Source of the DNA: Arthrobacter sp. Bi26
Lineage (GTDB): Bacteria > Actinomycetota > Actinomycetes > Actinomycetales > Micrococcaceae
Reading direction: 5' to 3'
DNA length: 64,000 bases
Assembly (NCBI RefSeq): GCF_918697925.1
Contig: NZ_CAKKMF010000018.1
Location: 1 to 64,000 of the forward strand
Within the stretch, counting starts at the first letter, position 1. The number at the start of each line of letters is the position of its first letter. The position numbers and the translations under genes were made by a program. The notes below the pieces were generated by a model. It ran no database searches. It worked only from the letters and a program-made list of their open reading frames with translations, and had not been told where the DNA came from. Of the stretch, positions 29,526 through 41,891 are shown one piece after another.

Positions 29526-30095
29526 CTATCGGCCCGCGGCGCTGACGGATCTGATGCCCGCCAGGGCGCGAAATGGAATGGCCACCACCTGCCGGTCGGT
29601 CGCCGGAAGCCGGTCGCCGCCCTCCCGCGTCACGGCCAGATCCAGGAAATCCCGGCCAACTGTGTCAATGACGCCGTGGAGCGCGGCCTCTGCCCGGCCG
29701 GGAGAGACAAATATTGCCACCCGCGCCCGGTTCCTGGCGAGTCCCCTGAGTGCGCTGCCCAAACCGAGCCGCCGGCGGACGGCTGACGGTTCGGAGACCG
29801 CCATCCGCGAAAGGCCCACATACTGCGCGGCAGCGGCATAGGGAATCAGCACCTGGTGTTGGGGCTCATCAAGGACCAGGGCTTCGCTGCCCGCGTGGCT
29901 CAGCACCCCCTCGAACGCCGCCCCTGAGGACACGTGCACGCGGATACTGAGCCCGAGGGATCCGCGGAGCCGGTCCGCGAGCTCCACGCCCGCAGAGTCC
30001 ACCAGTGCGCGCTCCGCTACTTCTGCCTCAAAATCCAGCCGCTGGCGCGCCGCCAGCTGCGCCTCCATGTCGTCAAACAGGGCGTCCCACCGCAT
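29526..30095 (-). CDS. Conserved hypothetical actinobacterial protein
   Basis: 189 residues, soluble. It starts MRWDALFDDMEAQLAARQRLDFEAEVAER, a helical segment typical of a small set of unnamed actinobacterial proteins, and continues as a beta-rich core (SIRVHVSSGAAFEGVLSHAG, DEPQHQVLIPYAAAAQYVGL) that looks like an Sm- or SH3-like barrel pair. I place the start at ATG 30095 where the conserved-looking sequence begins. No catalytic motif was seen. Function unknown. Confidence 0.75.
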   Translation of the reverse strand: MRWDALFDDMEAQLAARQRLDFEAEVAERALVDSAGVELADRLRGSLGLSIRVHVSSGAAFEGVLSHAGSEALVLDEPQHQVLIPYAAAAQYVGLSRMAVSEPSAVRRRLGLGSALRGLARNRARVAIFVSPGRAEAALHGVIDTVGRDFLDLAVTREGGDRLPATDRQVVAIPFRALAGIRSVSAAGR

Positions 30096-30238
30096 GGCGT
30101 CAGCGTAGGCGCGCCTCCCGCACCGGTCAATCCACAGGCACCGTGAATCAACGGGCTCCAATTCATCCACAGGCACCGAACTGCATCTAGACAAACCGGT
30201 TCCTACAGGCCCAGACTTCAATCAACAGCCTTAAAAGT

Positions 30239-30265
30239 CATCAAATGACATCAAACAGCATCAAA
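30239..30265 (+). promoter_or_regulatory. Three 10-bp-phased CATCAAA repeats
   Basis: CATCAAA occurs at 30239-30245, 30249-30255 and 30259-30265, exactly one helical turn apart, just before a -10-like CAATATT (30266-30272) and 31 bases before the LysM-protein start. Phased direct repeats of this kind are typical operator arrays for cooperative regulators. Confidence 0.6.
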
Positions 30266-30295
30266 CAATATTCGGATCGAGTGAGGGAAGCAGCC

Positions 30296-31105
30296 ATGGA
30301 CCGGACAGCAGCACCGCAGACCCGGACCCAGAGGCTGCCCTTGCCCGCGCCCAGGCAGACGGTTCGGGCCGACGCGGCCATGGCCACTGCCATCCTGCTG
30401 CTGGGGATCTTCCTCGCGACTGCCGGCGGCTTCCTCGTCCAGCGCTGGCAGTCAGGCTCGGCACGCCGGCAGTCACTTTCCTTCGAGGACCAGCTGGGGA
30501 TCTTGGCAAATACCGCCGGACTAATCGTCATCACCTGGTGGGTGATGACGCTCGCCATCGCCGCCGCAGCTGCGCTGCTTGACCGTCTCGGCCGGACCCG
30601 TGCAGCGGCCGTCACAGGCCGGTTCAGCCCGGCCTTCATGCGACGGCTTCTTCTCGCCGCCGTCGGCCTGCAGTTGCTGACCGCGCCGCTGGCCACCGCG
30701 GCGACTGTCTCCGACGGGCCCGGGCCGGGCCTGCCTGGCCAGGCAGCGGTGTCGGCATCGTGGACGCCGCCACCCGGGTGGGCCGCGGCGCCGGGGCCGC
30801 ACGATCCGGCCGCCGGTTCCGCGGTAGATCCGCGGTGGAAGCCAGTGAGTCCGGCCGTGGATGCCGGCCCCCTGGCCGCGCGCCAGGTACGCTCGCCGGA
30901 CACACCCGGCGCCCGCAGGGAGGTCACGGTCCGGTCCGGTGATTCGCTGTGGAGCATCGCCGCGGCCGCGCTGGGGCCGTTAGCTTCCGACGCCGACATC
31001 GCAAGAGAGTGGCCCCGGCTTTATGCGGGCAACCGCGACACCATCGGAGCCAACCCGCACTTCCTGCGTCCCGGACAGGTCCTCGTCCTCCCGCCGCCAA
31101 ACTAG
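30296..31105 (+). CDS. Membrane-anchored LysM protein
   Basis: 269 residues. A cytosolic N-terminus is followed by about three membrane helices (AMATAILLLGIFLATAGGFL; GLIVITWWVMTLAIAAAAAL; the region LLLAAVGLQLLTAPLATAAT), a Pro/Gly-rich exported linker, and a C-terminal LysM domain (VTVRSGDSLWSIAAAALG ... LRPGQVLVLPPP) that binds peptidoglycan glycan strands. ATG 30296 has GAGGGAAG 5 bases upstream; an earlier ATG at 30245 lies inside the phased repeats. Probably senses or tethers the wall. The order LysM, Rv3235-like, secA suggests a conserved actinobacterial envelope cluster. Confidence 0.85.
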   Translation: MDRTAAPQTRTQRLPLPAPRQTVRADAAMATAILLLGIFLATAGGFLVQRWQSGSARRQSLSFEDQLGILANTAGLIVITWWVMTLAIAAAAALLDRLGRTRAAAVTGRFSPAFMRRLLLAAVGLQLLTAPLATAATVSDGPGPGLPGQAAVSASWTPPPGWAAAPGPHDPAAGSAVDPRWKPVSPAVDAGPLAARQVRSPDTPGARREVTVRSGDSLWSIAAAALGPLASDADIAREWPRLYAGNRDTIGANPHFLRPGQVLVLPPPN

Positions 31106-31182
31106 GGACGCGCCGCACTGCGGCCATGGCCGGAACCACAGCCAAGGCCGCAGCCAGGACGAAAACCAGGGCCCGACGGAAT

Positions 31183-31257
31183 TTCAGGAGCAGGAAGTTC
31201 AGGATCAGGAAGTTCAGCCAGCACCAGCATCGCCAGCCATCAGCCATCAGCCATCAG
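31183..31257 (+). repeat. Short tandem repeats before the Rv3235-like gene
   Basis: A 15-bp unit TTCAGGAGCAGGAAG (31183-31197) repeats as TTCAGGATCAGGAAG (31198-31212) and starts a third time. Further on a 7-bp unit AGCCATC is present three times (31235-31255). Both lie in the 165-base gap after the LysM gene. Confidence 0.8.
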
Positions 31258-31270
31258 CAAAGGAACCGTC

Positions 31271-31753
31271 ATGAATGCAGTCACCGGGATCCGCTCAGCC
31301 GCGGCGACCACAGCCCCGCACGCCCCCGCCCTCCGGGTTGTGTCCGGCACGGCGGCGGCGGCCGTGCGCGCCGCCGCGGCCCCGCCGCCCCTGCGCGTTG
31401 TTGACGAGGCACGCGAGATTTGCGCGATTTCCCGCAGCACCGTGCAGGCGGCCATCGAAGTGCTGGCCGGAACGCGGCCCGCACAGCAGCTCTCCCGCCG
31501 CCTGGACCCGCGCTGCCTGGCGGCCCTGCAGCACCGCGCCGCGCTGACCCGCCGGGTGGCCTCCGGCAGCTCGCCCACGGCCGGCCGGCTGCACCGCAAC
31601 CCGTCTGTCCGGTCCGTCCGGGCCTGCCGCGTTTCGGATGACGTCTACGAGGCCAGCGCGGTCGTGGTCGAGGAATCACGGGTCCGCGCGGTGGCGCTGC
31701 GGCTGGAGCGCGGCACGGCGGCCTGGCGTGTCACCGTGCTGGAGATCGGCTGA
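31271..31753 (+). CDS. Rv3235-family protein
   Basis: 160 residues. The first 40 are Ala/Pro-rich and low-complexity. The conserved core (about 45-158) runs ICAISRSTVQAAIEVLAGTRPAQQL SRRLDPRCLAALQHR in two parts and ends YEASAVVVEESRVRAVALRLE and WRVTVLEIG. This resembles the Rv3235 family of actinobacteria, which lies beside secA and is thought to be a cytosolic partner of unknown role. AAGGAA precedes the ATG by 6 bases. Function unknown. Confidence 0.8.
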   Translation: MNAVTGIRSAAATTAPHAPALRVVSGTAAAAVRAAAAPPPLRVVDEAREICAISRSTVQAAIEVLAGTRPAQQLSRRLDPRCLAALQHRAALTRRVASGSSPTAGRLHRNPSVRSVRACRVSDDVYEASAVVVEESRVRAVALRLERGTAAWRVTVLEIG

Positions 31754-31767
31754 ACGGCGGGGACGCA

Positions 31768-31813
31768 GGCAGAAGCCGGCAGAAGCGGCCGAAGGCAGAA
31801 GCGGTCAGAAACC
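31768..31813 (+). repeat. Degenerate 10-bp repeats after the Rv3235-like gene
   Basis: GGCAGAAGCC (31768), GGCAGAAGCG (31778), GGCAGAAGCG (31794) and GTCAGAAACC (31804) follow the stop codon closely. No function is apparent. Confidence 0.7.
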
Positions 31814-31849
31814 GGGCCCGGCCTGCCAGGGAAAGGAGGCACAAAACAC

Positions 31850-31881
31850 GGGAGGACCGGAGCTGTTGCTCCGGTCCTCCC
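31850..31881. terminator. Bidirectional terminator, Rv3235-like gene / secA
   Basis: Perfect 13-bp inverted repeat GGGAGGACCGGAG (31850-31862) and complement (31869-31881), loop CTGTTG, between convergent gene ends. Confidence 0.85.
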
Positions 31882-31898
31882 CCATGTTGGCGTCGTGC

Positions 31899-34637
<2,739 letters not shown>

Positions 34638-34740
34638 GTGAAGTTGCTCCCAGTCTCAAGCTGCCGAATTCTGGCGTGTTTAGTCTACGGGAGAGACGCA
34701 GGGCCGGTGGCGCCTGTTCCCTCACAGCGGATAGTGCGAA

Positions 34741-35958
34741 TTACCGGGCAGCGACGGCTTCGGCGAGCGCCGGCGCGAGGTTCCCCGTTGGCGAGACAAC
34801 TACCCCGTCCAGCCCCAGCCACTCTGCCATGAGCTGCAGTTCCGCGGCGAGTTCGACGGCGGTGTCCGCCGGCGCGCCGGCTTCCGCATGGGCGGTCCTT
34901 ACCAGGAGCAGGCCGCCGGCCCGGTCCGCTTTGAGGTCCACCCGGGCGACGATCGCGTCGCGGAGCAGGAACGGCAAAACGTAGTAGCCGTACTTCCGCT
35001 TCGGCTCGGGCGTGTAGATCTCGATCCGGTAGTGGAACCCGAACAGCTCCTCGAGCCGCCGGCGTTCGAACACCAAGGAGTCGAAGGGGCTCAGGAGCGC
35101 CCGGCCGGTGGCTGAGCGCGGAAGCTTCGCCTCCGCGTGGCGGTACAGGGGCCGGTCCCAGCCGGCCACTGCGACCGGTTCCAGCCTGCCGCTGTCCACG
35201 AGGTTCCGCACTGCCACGGCGGCTGCCTTCTGCGGGGTCCGGAAATAGTCCGCGAAGCACCGCACGGTCCCAATACCGTGGGCCCGGGCCGCGGCGTCGA
35301 TCAGCCGGTCCATCGCGGCAGCCGCGTCCGGTTCTGGCGCCGCCGCTTCCACGCCCGGGCCGGGGAGCACCCTGGCGGTGAGGGTGTAGCGCCGTTCGAA
35401 GGATTCGGTCCGGGAGGAGGCGGAGACCACGCCCTCTTCGAAGAGATGTTCCAGCACCCTTTTGACGGCGTTCCAGTTCCAGCCCCAGTTCTCCCGCTGC
35501 TGATCCTCCACGTGGCCGAGCCGGGCTGTGAGTTCGGCGGCGGTCATCGGTTTCCCGGCGGCCAGGGTTTCCAGCACCTTGGCCGCCACCCCGTTGCGCA
35601 GTTCGGGGTCCATGCTGTGCGCGCCCACCCATTTGCGGTTCTGCCACTGCACGAGGTCGTGGAAGTGGTCCGGCCGGATGAAGCAGGCTTCGTGGGCCCA
35701 GTACTCCATCATCCGGGGCGGGTGGGTCCCCGCCATCCGCGCCAGGATCGCTCGGTCGTAGTTGCCGAGCCGCGAGAAGAAGGGCAGGAAGTGGCTGCGG
35801 GACACCACATTGACGGAGTCGATCTGGACCAGGTGCAGCCGGGTAAAGGTACGGCCCACCGCCCGTGCGCTCACGGGTCCGGCGGGCCGTTCCTTCTCCA
35901 ATCCCTGGGCTGCCAATGCGATCCGCCGTGCCTGTGCCAGGCTCAGCGATGCTTGCAC
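34741..35958 (-). CDS. Winged-helix DNA-binding protein (YcaQ/AlkX type)
   Basis: 405 residues, HTH_42/YcaQ family. It opens SLAQARRIALAAQGL, contains HLVQIDSVNVVSRSHFLPFFSRLG, YWAHEACFIRP and, near the C-terminus, FGFHYRIEIYTPEPKRKYGYYVLP, the family's hallmark. Members are DNA glycosylases that unhook interstrand crosslinks or excise alkylated bases; the QxD motif (LVQID) matches the catalytic region described for AlkX. It stands 33 bases downstream of hpf, so may be co-transcribed. DNA repair is the probable role. Confidence 0.88.
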   Translation of the reverse strand: MQASLSLAQARRIALAAQGLEKERPAGPVSARAVGRTFTRLHLVQIDSVNVVSRSHFLPFFSRLGNYDRAILARMAGTHPPRMMEYWAHEACFIRPDHFHDLVQWQNRKWVGAHSMDPELRNGVAAKVLETLAAGKPMTAAELTARLGHVEDQQRENWGWNWNAVKRVLEHLFEEGVVSASSRTESFERRYTLTARVLPGPGVEAAAPEPDAAAAMDRLIDAAARAHGIGTVRCFADYFRTPQKAAAVAVRNLVDSGRLEPVAVAGWDRPLYRHAEAKLPRSATGRALLSPFDSLVFERRRLEELFGFHYRIEIYTPEPKRKYGYYVLPFLLRDAIVARVDLKADRAGGLLLVRTAHAEAGAPADTAVELAAELQLMAEWLGLDGVVVSPTGNLAPALAEAVAAR

Positions 35959-35991
35959 GTTAGTCCCTTCGTCGGAAAAGTCTGCACCAGC

Positions 35992-36717
35992 TTATGCGCT
36001 GGCGGGCTCATCCTCTGAACGGTAGGCCAGGATTTTCTCTTCCAGACTCGAATGTCCGGGCTCGCACGTCTGGTCAAGGGAGATGACCCCGTAGGTCCAG
36101 CCGTCACGGCGATACACGACCGACGGCGCCTTGGTCTCCTTGTCCACGAAAAGGTAGAAGTCGTGACCCACAAGTTCCATGTTGTCGACGGCGTCATCGA
36201 GGGTGAGTTGGGCCGCGGCGAACACTTTCCTGCGGATCAGCACGGGCGAATCGCCGGCCGGAATATCGTTTTCGACATCGTACGGCGACTTCTCTGCCGC
36301 CGGCGCCTGGGCCTGAAGCTGTTGCGCCGCCTCCACGTAGAGCGGTTCGCTGGGGCTCGCCGGCTCCAGGGCTGCCGTGGCCTCGGTGACGGACTTCGGC
36401 GTGTGCCGGCCGTGGTGGACCTTTCTGCGGTCCCTGGCCCTGCGCAGGCGTTCAAGAAGCTTGTTGTAAGCGAGATCGAACGCAGCGAACTTGTCGGCGG
36501 CACTCGCTTCTGCGCGGATTACTGGGCCGCGCCCCAGGACTGTCAACTCAACCGTGAGCGATTCGGCGGTCTGGCGGGCTTTGGTCTCTTTGGTGACCTT
36601 CGCGTCTACCCTCTGGACCTTGTCTCCCAACGACGCGATCTTTGAGATCTTGTCGTCGGCATATTCGCGGAACCGGTCTGAGACCGTCAAGTTGCGTCCG
36701 CTGATCATGAACTCCAT
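35992..36717 (-). CDS. hpf: Long-form ribosome hibernation-promoting factor
   Basis: 241 residues: an N-terminal S30AE domain (MISGRNLTVSDRFREYADDKI; RAEASAADKFAAFDLAYNKLLERLRRARDR), a linker and the C-terminal dimerisation domain (LVGHDFYLFVDKETKAPSVVYRR; YGVISLDQ). Long HPF silences 70S ribosomes by forming 100S dimers in stationary phase or starvation. ATG 36717 has GGAGGG 5 bases upstream. It lies between comF and the repair-type gene, a conserved actinobacterial position. Confidence 0.95.
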   Translation of the reverse strand: MEFMISGRNLTVSDRFREYADDKISKIASLGDKVQRVDAKVTKETKARQTAESLTVELTVLGRGPVIRAEASAADKFAAFDLAYNKLLERLRRARDRRKVHHGRHTPKSVTEATAALEPASPSEPLYVEAAQQLQAQAPAAEKSPYDVENDIPAGDSPVLIRRKVFAAAQLTLDDAVDNMELVGHDFYLFVDKETKAPSVVYRRDGWTYGVISLDQTCEPGHSSLEEKILAYRSEDEPASA

Positions 36718-36872
36718 GGTGCCCTCCAAATGACTTCGGTGACACGACGGCGGTACTTCCCGGGGCCGATCTGACTGACAGTCGAGCCCCTTTCCGAGCC
36801 GCTATCGACAGGTACATCTGTTCTTGGTACCCATCTTCGACGTTAGTTCATAGACACCTGTTATTCATCCTT

Positions 36873-37853
36873 TTACGGTTTATTTTTTTGCGTCCCGCCG
36901 TTCCCCTGCGCCACCGCGGGGCTGGCGGCGCCGACGTCGGCGGTGGCCGGCGGGCGTGTCGCGGCCACCACGACGGCGCCGCTGACAATGGCCCCTGCGG
37001 CCCGAAGCGCACGGGCCGCCTCCGCCAAGGTGGCACCGGTGGTCAGCACGTCATCGACGATGATGCAGGAACGTCCCACGACTCGGGCAGGCCATGGGCC
37101 GGACCTGGTCCGCATGGATCCGCGTACGCGCCGGGCGCGGGCACCCCGGCCCAGTCCTTTCTGTCCGCCGGACAGGTAGCCGTCCGCTTTCCGGCCGGCC
37201 CGCAACCAGTCCAACAGTGGCAAGGCGGGGGGCATCCGGCTCCGCGCGGGCGGCATGGTTTTCCGAAGCGCGTCCGCGACGGTGAATCCTGGGATTGCAT
37301 GGCCGCGGACCAGCCGACGGAGCAGGAGGTGGACGGGACTGAATCCCCGCTTGCGGAATGCGGCGGTGCTCGTGGGCACGGGGACGAGGACGAGTCCCTG
37401 CGCCGGCCCGGCCGCGGCATGGAGCGCCCGCGCCAGGCCCCGGGCCAGCTCGGCGCCCAGCCGGGCCTGCCCGTGGCTTTTGAAGGACAGCAGGCACTGC
37501 GCCAGCTCGGCCCGGTACGCCCCGGCCGCCACCACGGGCAGCAGCACGGACCCGTCCATATCCATCAGGGCCGGAGCCTGGGCCTCTGCCCGGAAAGGCC
37601 TCAGCGTCAGCAGGCGGAGCTTCCGGGAGCACGCGCCGCAGAGTGCCAAGTCCTCCGCCCCGCAGCAGGCGCAGTCCACTGGAAGGGCCAGGGCGAGCAC
37701 CTCCGCCGCTGCCTCGGCCGTCAGGTCGCACAGCCTCGCCAGCGGCCGCGCGTAGCTGCCGCGGTGTCGCGCCGCTGTCGGTGCGGGCGGGGCAAGGTCC
37801 GGGTCCGCGGCCGGCCGCCCCTGGCCGGCGCCCTGGCCCGTGTGGCTGTTCAT
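36873..37853 (-). CDS. comF: ComF-family phosphoribosyltransferase-like protein
   Basis: 326 residues. An N-terminal zinc-finger-like motif (VDCACCGAEDLALCGACSRKL, about 57-80, four or more Cys) precedes a phosphoribosyltransferase fold ending in CIIVDDVLTTGATLAEAARAL (about 266), the PRPP-binding loop. In Bacillus ComFC aids DNA uptake; many genomes keep a ComF without competence genes, as here. Rich Pro/Ala N-terminus of 35 residues, so the true start might be slightly later. It is 156 bases upstream of hpf. Confidence 0.88.
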   Translation of the reverse strand: MNSHTGQGAGQGRPAADPDLAPPAPTAARHRGSYARPLARLCDLTAEAAAEVLALALPVDCACCGAEDLALCGACSRKLRLLTLRPFRAEAQAPALMDMDGSVLLPVVAAGAYRAELAQCLLSFKSHGQARLGAELARGLARALHAAAGPAQGLVLVPVPTSTAAFRKRGFSPVHLLLRRLVRGHAIPGFTVADALRKTMPPARSRMPPALPLLDWLRAGRKADGYLSGGQKGLGRGARARRVRGSMRTRSGPWPARVVGRSCIIVDDVLTTGATLAEAARALRAAGAIVSGAVVVAATRPPATADVGAASPAVAQGNGGTQKNKP

Positions 37854-37997
37854 CCTTCGATCCTGGACCGTGGGCGCCCCCGGTTATAGCCCCGCGGCCC
37901 GCTATGTGGACAACACGCCGTCCGGCGCCCTCACCGGCCCTGGCTGGTAGCCGCCCACCAATAGCGGCCCACGGATAGCGGCCCAGCGCCGCGGCCC

Positions 37998-38073
37998 GAA
38001 GGCGCTGGCTCGGAAGGCGCCGCCGCCCGAAGGCGCTGGGTCAGAAGGCGCTGGCTCAGAAGGCGCTGGGTCA
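37998..38073 (-). repeat. 15-bp tandem repeat ending in the lpqB stop codon
   Basis: Copies of GAAGGCGCTGGGTCA lie at 38059-38073, 38044-38058 (one change) and 38029-38043, with diverged copies at 38013-38028 and 37998-38012. On the minus strand each near-perfect copy starts with TGA; the first is the lpqB stop. The rest of the gap 37854-37997 is GC-rich with no evident gene. Confidence 0.88.
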
Positions 38074-39789
38074 GCCGGGGAAGGACGGGTCGATAGGGCC
38101 CTTGAGCTGCGGTGACCAGCCGTTGCCCAGCCGCTGGAAGATCCCCTCGGCGGACTGGCCGTAGAGCTCGGATGTCCCGTTGCCTGCGCTGAGGGCCGTC
38201 AGTCCGGGCCACGGTGCCAGCTGCTGCGGCTGCGCCGAGGTCAGGGACAACAGTTCCGGCGAGACGGCATCGCTGCCGGAAGCCTTCATGACCGCGACCG
38301 TGGTGTCATCCACCCAGACCCCTTGATCCGGATCCCGGGGAGTCAGGAGAGTCAGGGGCGTGGTCAGATCCCTCGGGGTGCCGTCCGCGTTCCGGATGAT
38401 CCCGGTGATCTGGACCTTGCTCTTGCCGTTCTGCTCCGAAATGACCAGTGCACGCGTACCGTCCCGGGAAATCCGAAACTCCTTGACGGTCCGGCCGGCG
38501 AGCCATCCCGGCGACAGGGTCACGGTGGGCACGCTGGCGTTCTCCGCCACACCGACCGGCCGGTAGGCCACTACCTCGGTGGCGCCGGCAGCACCCGGCC
38601 CGGCGGTCCAGACCCAGTCGTAGCGGCCGAACGAAGGCCGGGACAGCGTAGCCCGCGTGGACAGTGCCCTGGCGGGCTGGCCCGGAACGATCGAGTACAT
38701 CGTGGTGCGGGCGGCGTTGAGGAACGCGGCGGCCTGGGACTCGGTCGACTCCGCCGGGGCCCGTGGTGACAGTGCCGCGACGGACTGGATGTCCGGCAGC
38801 GGTGAGAGCCTGTTGTTCTCGTACCGGACCAGGTCATTGTTGCTGACGGCGATCTGGTAAGCGGGGACGCTTTCGTCCCGGACCGGAGGCAGGACCGTGC
38901 CGTTGTCCTCGACGCGCACCAGGTCCTGATTGGCACGGAGCTCAACATTGACGACATCCGGCTGGCTGCGGAACGTCAGGGCCAGCTGTGTCTGCATCCG
39001 CAGCCGGTCCTCGTTGGAGGCCTCCACCAGGTCCTTGGCGGTGAGATCCACCTGCGCGGCACCGGAGACGACGGGCACAGACTCGCGGGCCAGCTTGATG
39101 CCCGAGGGGAACGCGCTGACGACGGCGCCCTTGAGGTAGGGGGCGGGGCCGCCCAGGAGGGCGCTCGTCATCGCCTTGACGGTCTTCTTCCGGATGAACC
39201 ACCGGACATCGGGTACGGCGTACGTGAATGTGGGGTCGTAGAAGTAGATCGGGTAGGCGCCGTAGATGACCTTGAAGGTCTCTTCCGGAATGGCCGTGCC
39301 GTCCGGGAGATCGGAGATTCGCCACTCGCCGTCCACCTGGGTCAGGGTGACGGGGATGTTTTCGGTAGTGCCCTCGGGAAGCTGCGTGGCCACGCCGTCG
39401 GCGTCCACCGAATAGGCGACGTCGAGCTGGTAGTTGAAGACGTTTTCGACGCCGGTGGCCACCACAGCGGCCTTCCGGAAGACGAGCGCCCGCTGGTCCG
39501 GCTTCCACGCCACCGATGAAGCCTGCGTGAGGTACTGCCGGGCCACGGCGTAGTCGTCCTCGTAGCCGCTGCCGGCGAGGTAGAAGTCCTCGATCACTGC
39601 TTCGGGTCCGGCGCCGGGACGGGGCGCGGCCGGGAAGAAGACCGGGGCGTTGGGGTTTCCCGCACTCTCGTCCGTGCTCTTGCCCACCGGCCCCGAGCGC
39701 GGAATCTGGGCGCACGAGGTCAACAGGAGCAGGAGGAGAGCCAGCAGCGCAGCCCCCACGCGGGTGAACTTGCCCGAAACCCCGTTCAT
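38071..39789 (-). CDS. lpqB: Lipoprotein LpqB
   Basis: 572-residue lipoprotein anchored outside the membrane. The signal peptide ends in the lipobox LLTSC with Cys26; a GerMN domain (about 180-300) and a beta-propeller-like C-terminal half follow. In mycobacteria LpqB binds the sensor MtrB and tunes the MtrAB response to cell-wall stress and division. The ATG overlaps the end of mtrB by 4 bases (39786-39789), so the proteins are co-translated. Confidence 0.94.
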   Translation of the reverse strand: MNGVSGKFTRVGAALLALLLLLLTSCAQIPRSGPVGKSTDESAGNPNAPVFFPAAPRPGAGPEAVIEDFYLAGSGYEDDYAVARQYLTQASSVAWKPDQRALVFRKAAVVATGVENVFNYQLDVAYSVDADGVATQLPEGTTENIPVTLTQVDGEWRISDLPDGTAIPEETFKVIYGAYPIYFYDPTFTYAVPDVRWFIRKKTVKAMTSALLGGPAPYLKGAVVSAFPSGIKLARESVPVVSGAAQVDLTAKDLVEASNEDRLRMQTQLALTFRSQPDVVNVELRANQDLVRVEDNGTVLPPVRDESVPAYQIAVSNNDLVRYENNRLSPLPDIQSVAALSPRAPAESTESQAAAFLNAARTTMYSIVPGQPARALSTRATLSRPSFGRYDWVWTAGPGAAGATEVVAYRPVGVAENASVPTVTLSPGWLAGRTVKEFRISRDGTRALVISEQNGKSKVQITGIIRNADGTPRDLTTPLTLLTPRDPDQGVWVDDTTVAVMKASGSDAVSPELLSLTSAQPQQLAPWPGLTALSAGNGTSELYGQSAEGIFQRLGNGWSPQLKGPIDPSFPG

Positions 39790-41891
39790 GCCCTGCCCTC
39801 CATGCCGGTTTCCCGGGGGCCGGCCGAGCCGCCGTCCGGGGTTGCCCCGCCGACGGCGCCGCCGCCGTCGCCAGAAAAGTCGCCACTAAATCCCCTGAAC
39901 CCGTCAGCCATGGTCCCGCGGGCCGCGGCCCCTGGTGTCCCGGCCCCTGGTGTCGCGGCCGGGGTCTCCGCGGACCGTTGCGGGTCCAGCAAGACCATGG
40001 TCCGCTGGCGGCCCGTCTCCGGGAGCCCGACGTTGACGGGTTCGAGGTGGAGCGGGGACCTGGTGATCGGCTCATGCCGGCGCAGCGGAAGGGTCAGGCG
40101 GAAGTTCGACCCGTGGCCCTTGCTCCCCCAGGCCTGCAGCCAGCCGTCGTGGAGCTTGGTGTCCTCGGCGGCGATGGACAGCCCCAGCCCGCTGCCGCCG
40201 GTGGTGCGGGCACGGGCGGGATCGGCGCGCCAGAAGCGGTCGAAGACGCGGGCCGCCTCAGCCGGTGTCATGCCGATTCCGTGATCCCGTACGGCCACGG
40301 CCACTGCTGTGTCGCTTGCGGCCACCGAGATGTTCACCGGGCGGCCCTCGCCGTGTTCGAGGGCGTTCAGGATCAGGTTGCGGAGGATTCGGTCGATCCT
40401 GCGGTCGTCCATGTCGACAATGACGCTCCCGGCCGGGGCGTTGAGGGTAACGGCGGAGCCGTATTCGGCGGCGACGGGTGCCACTCCCTCAATGACGTGC
40501 GCGACGAGCTGCACAATGTCCGTGGGTTCGGCGTCGAGGGTGGCTGCGCCGGCGTCGAAGCGGGAGATTTCCAGCAGGTCCGCCAGGAGCGACTGGAAGC
40601 GTTCCACCTGATTGTAGAGCAGCTCCGCGGACCGCTTGTTGATGGGGTCGAAGTCCTCGCGGGCGTCATAGAGGACTTCCGCGGCCATGCGCACGGTGGT
40701 GAGCGGCGTGCGGAGCTCGTGGGAGACATCGGAGACGAACCGCTGCTGCATTTGCGAGAGCGTGGCCAGCTGCGTGATTTGTTCCTGAAGGCTTGCGGCC
40801 ATGTGGTTGAACGAGGCACCAAGCCGGGCGACCTCGTCCTCGCCCTTGACCACCATGCGCTCCTGCAGCTGTCCGGCCGCGAGCTTCTCGGAGACGACGG
40901 CAGCATGGCTGACCGGGCTGACCACGTTGCGGGTGACATACCAGGCGACGCCGCCGATCATGAGCACCAGCACGGCACCGCCGGCCAGCAGGACGTTCTG
41001 GATCTCGTCCAGCGTCTTCTGCGCCGTGTTGAGGTCATAGATGAGGTAGAGCTCGTAGACGGTGCCGTTGAAGGTCACCTTGTTGCCGACGGCGATGCCG
41101 GGCCGGTCTTCGGTCCCCACGGGGAACTGCGTGGACGCCCAGTACTGGTCCTTGCCCGAGTTCTGCACGGCCTTGCGCAGGTCCGGGGGGATGACGCCGA
41201 TGGTGAGTTGGTCCGAGGCCCGGGATTCAACCCAACGGTTGCGCGGCTTGGTCTGCTCCGGCATTGCCTCGAAGACGTAGCGCCTCTGGATCACGGATCC
41301 GCGGCCTTCGACCGCGTTCAGGGTGTCATAGACCAGGGTGATGACGCTGGACTGGTCCGTGACCTGGGCGCCGTCGAACGTGTCCTGGACCTGCTTGACG
41401 TTGTAGCGCGTCTCGGATTCGGCCTGGGCGAGCCGTTCCTGGAACAGGTTGTTGGCGATCTGGTTGGACAGGTACGCGCCCACTACCGCGAATGAACCAA
41501 TGGCCAGCATCAGCGTGGTCAGGACGGTGCGGAACTGCAGCGAACGCCGCCACTTCCGCTGCACGGCCCGGAGCAGGTACCTGATACCGGGCAAGAGACG
41601 CTGCATCGCGGTACGGACCAACCGCGCGACCCTGACGCCAACGATCCTCGCGCGTTTTGCCCACAACCGGGTCCGGAAGGCGAGTCCGCGCCGAAGTCCC
41701 GGCCCGCTGCCGGCAGGCGGCGTTCCGTGCCCGGGTGGGGTGGACGGCCCTGCGGTTGACGACGCGGATGACTTTGCGGATGATGCCGCGGATGGCTCTG
41801 CCGTCGTCGTGTCCGGCGCTGTGTCCGTGTCTATGGCCTGCCGGACACCGCGGTCCGCAGGCTCAGGAACCTGCTTTATAGCCGACACCAC
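39786..41891 (-). CDS. mtrB: Sensor histidine kinase MtrB
   Basis: Membrane kinase of 701 residues partnering MtrA. An N-terminal disordered tail of about 115 residues is followed by a first helix ([18 protein letters not shown]), an extracytoplasmic domain (about 140-285), a second helix ([20 protein letters not shown]), HAMP, and HisKA with [15 protein letters not shown] (His near 391), then HATPase ([27 protein letters not shown]). A Pro/Gly-rich tail of about 90 residues ends it. The start is GTG 41891, overlapping mtrA by 29 bases; GTG 41888 is possible. It controls wall and division genes. Confidence 0.94.
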   Translation of the reverse strand: MVSAIKQVPEPADRGVRQAIDTDTAPDTTTAEPSAASSAKSSASSTAGPSTPPGHGTPPAGSGPGLRRGLAFRTRLWAKRARIVGVRVARLVRTAMQRLLPGIRYLLRAVQRKWRRSLQFRTVLTTLMLAIGSFAVVGAYLSNQIANNLFQERLAQAESETRYNVKQVQDTFDGAQVTDQSSVITLVYDTLNAVEGRGSVIQRRYVFEAMPEQTKPRNRWVESRASDQLTIGVIPPDLRKAVQNSGKDQYWASTQFPVGTEDRPGIAVGNKVTFNGTVYELYLIYDLNTAQKTLDEIQNVLLAGGAVLVLMIGGVAWYVTRNVVSPVSHAAVVSEKLAAGQLQERMVVKGEDEVARLGASFNHMAASLQEQITQLATLSQMQQRFVSDVSHELRTPLTTVRMAAEVLYDAREDFDPINKRSAELLYNQVERFQSLLADLLEISRFDAGAATLDAEPTDIVQLVAHVIEGVAPVAAEYGSAVTLNAPAGSVIVDMDDRRIDRILRNLILNALEHGEGRPVNISVAASDTAVAVAVRDHGIGMTPAEAARVFDRFWRADPARARTTGGSGLGLSIAAEDTKLHDGWLQAWGSKGHGSNFRLTLPLRRHEPITRSPLHLEPVNVGLPETGRQRTMVLLDPQRSAETPAATPGAGTPGAAARGTMADGFRGFSGDFSGDGGGAVGGATPDGGSAGPRETGMEGRA

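Noticed and set aside
39978..41495. 505-residue plus-strand frame
   Set aside because: Antisense to mtrB with its clear kinase motifs.
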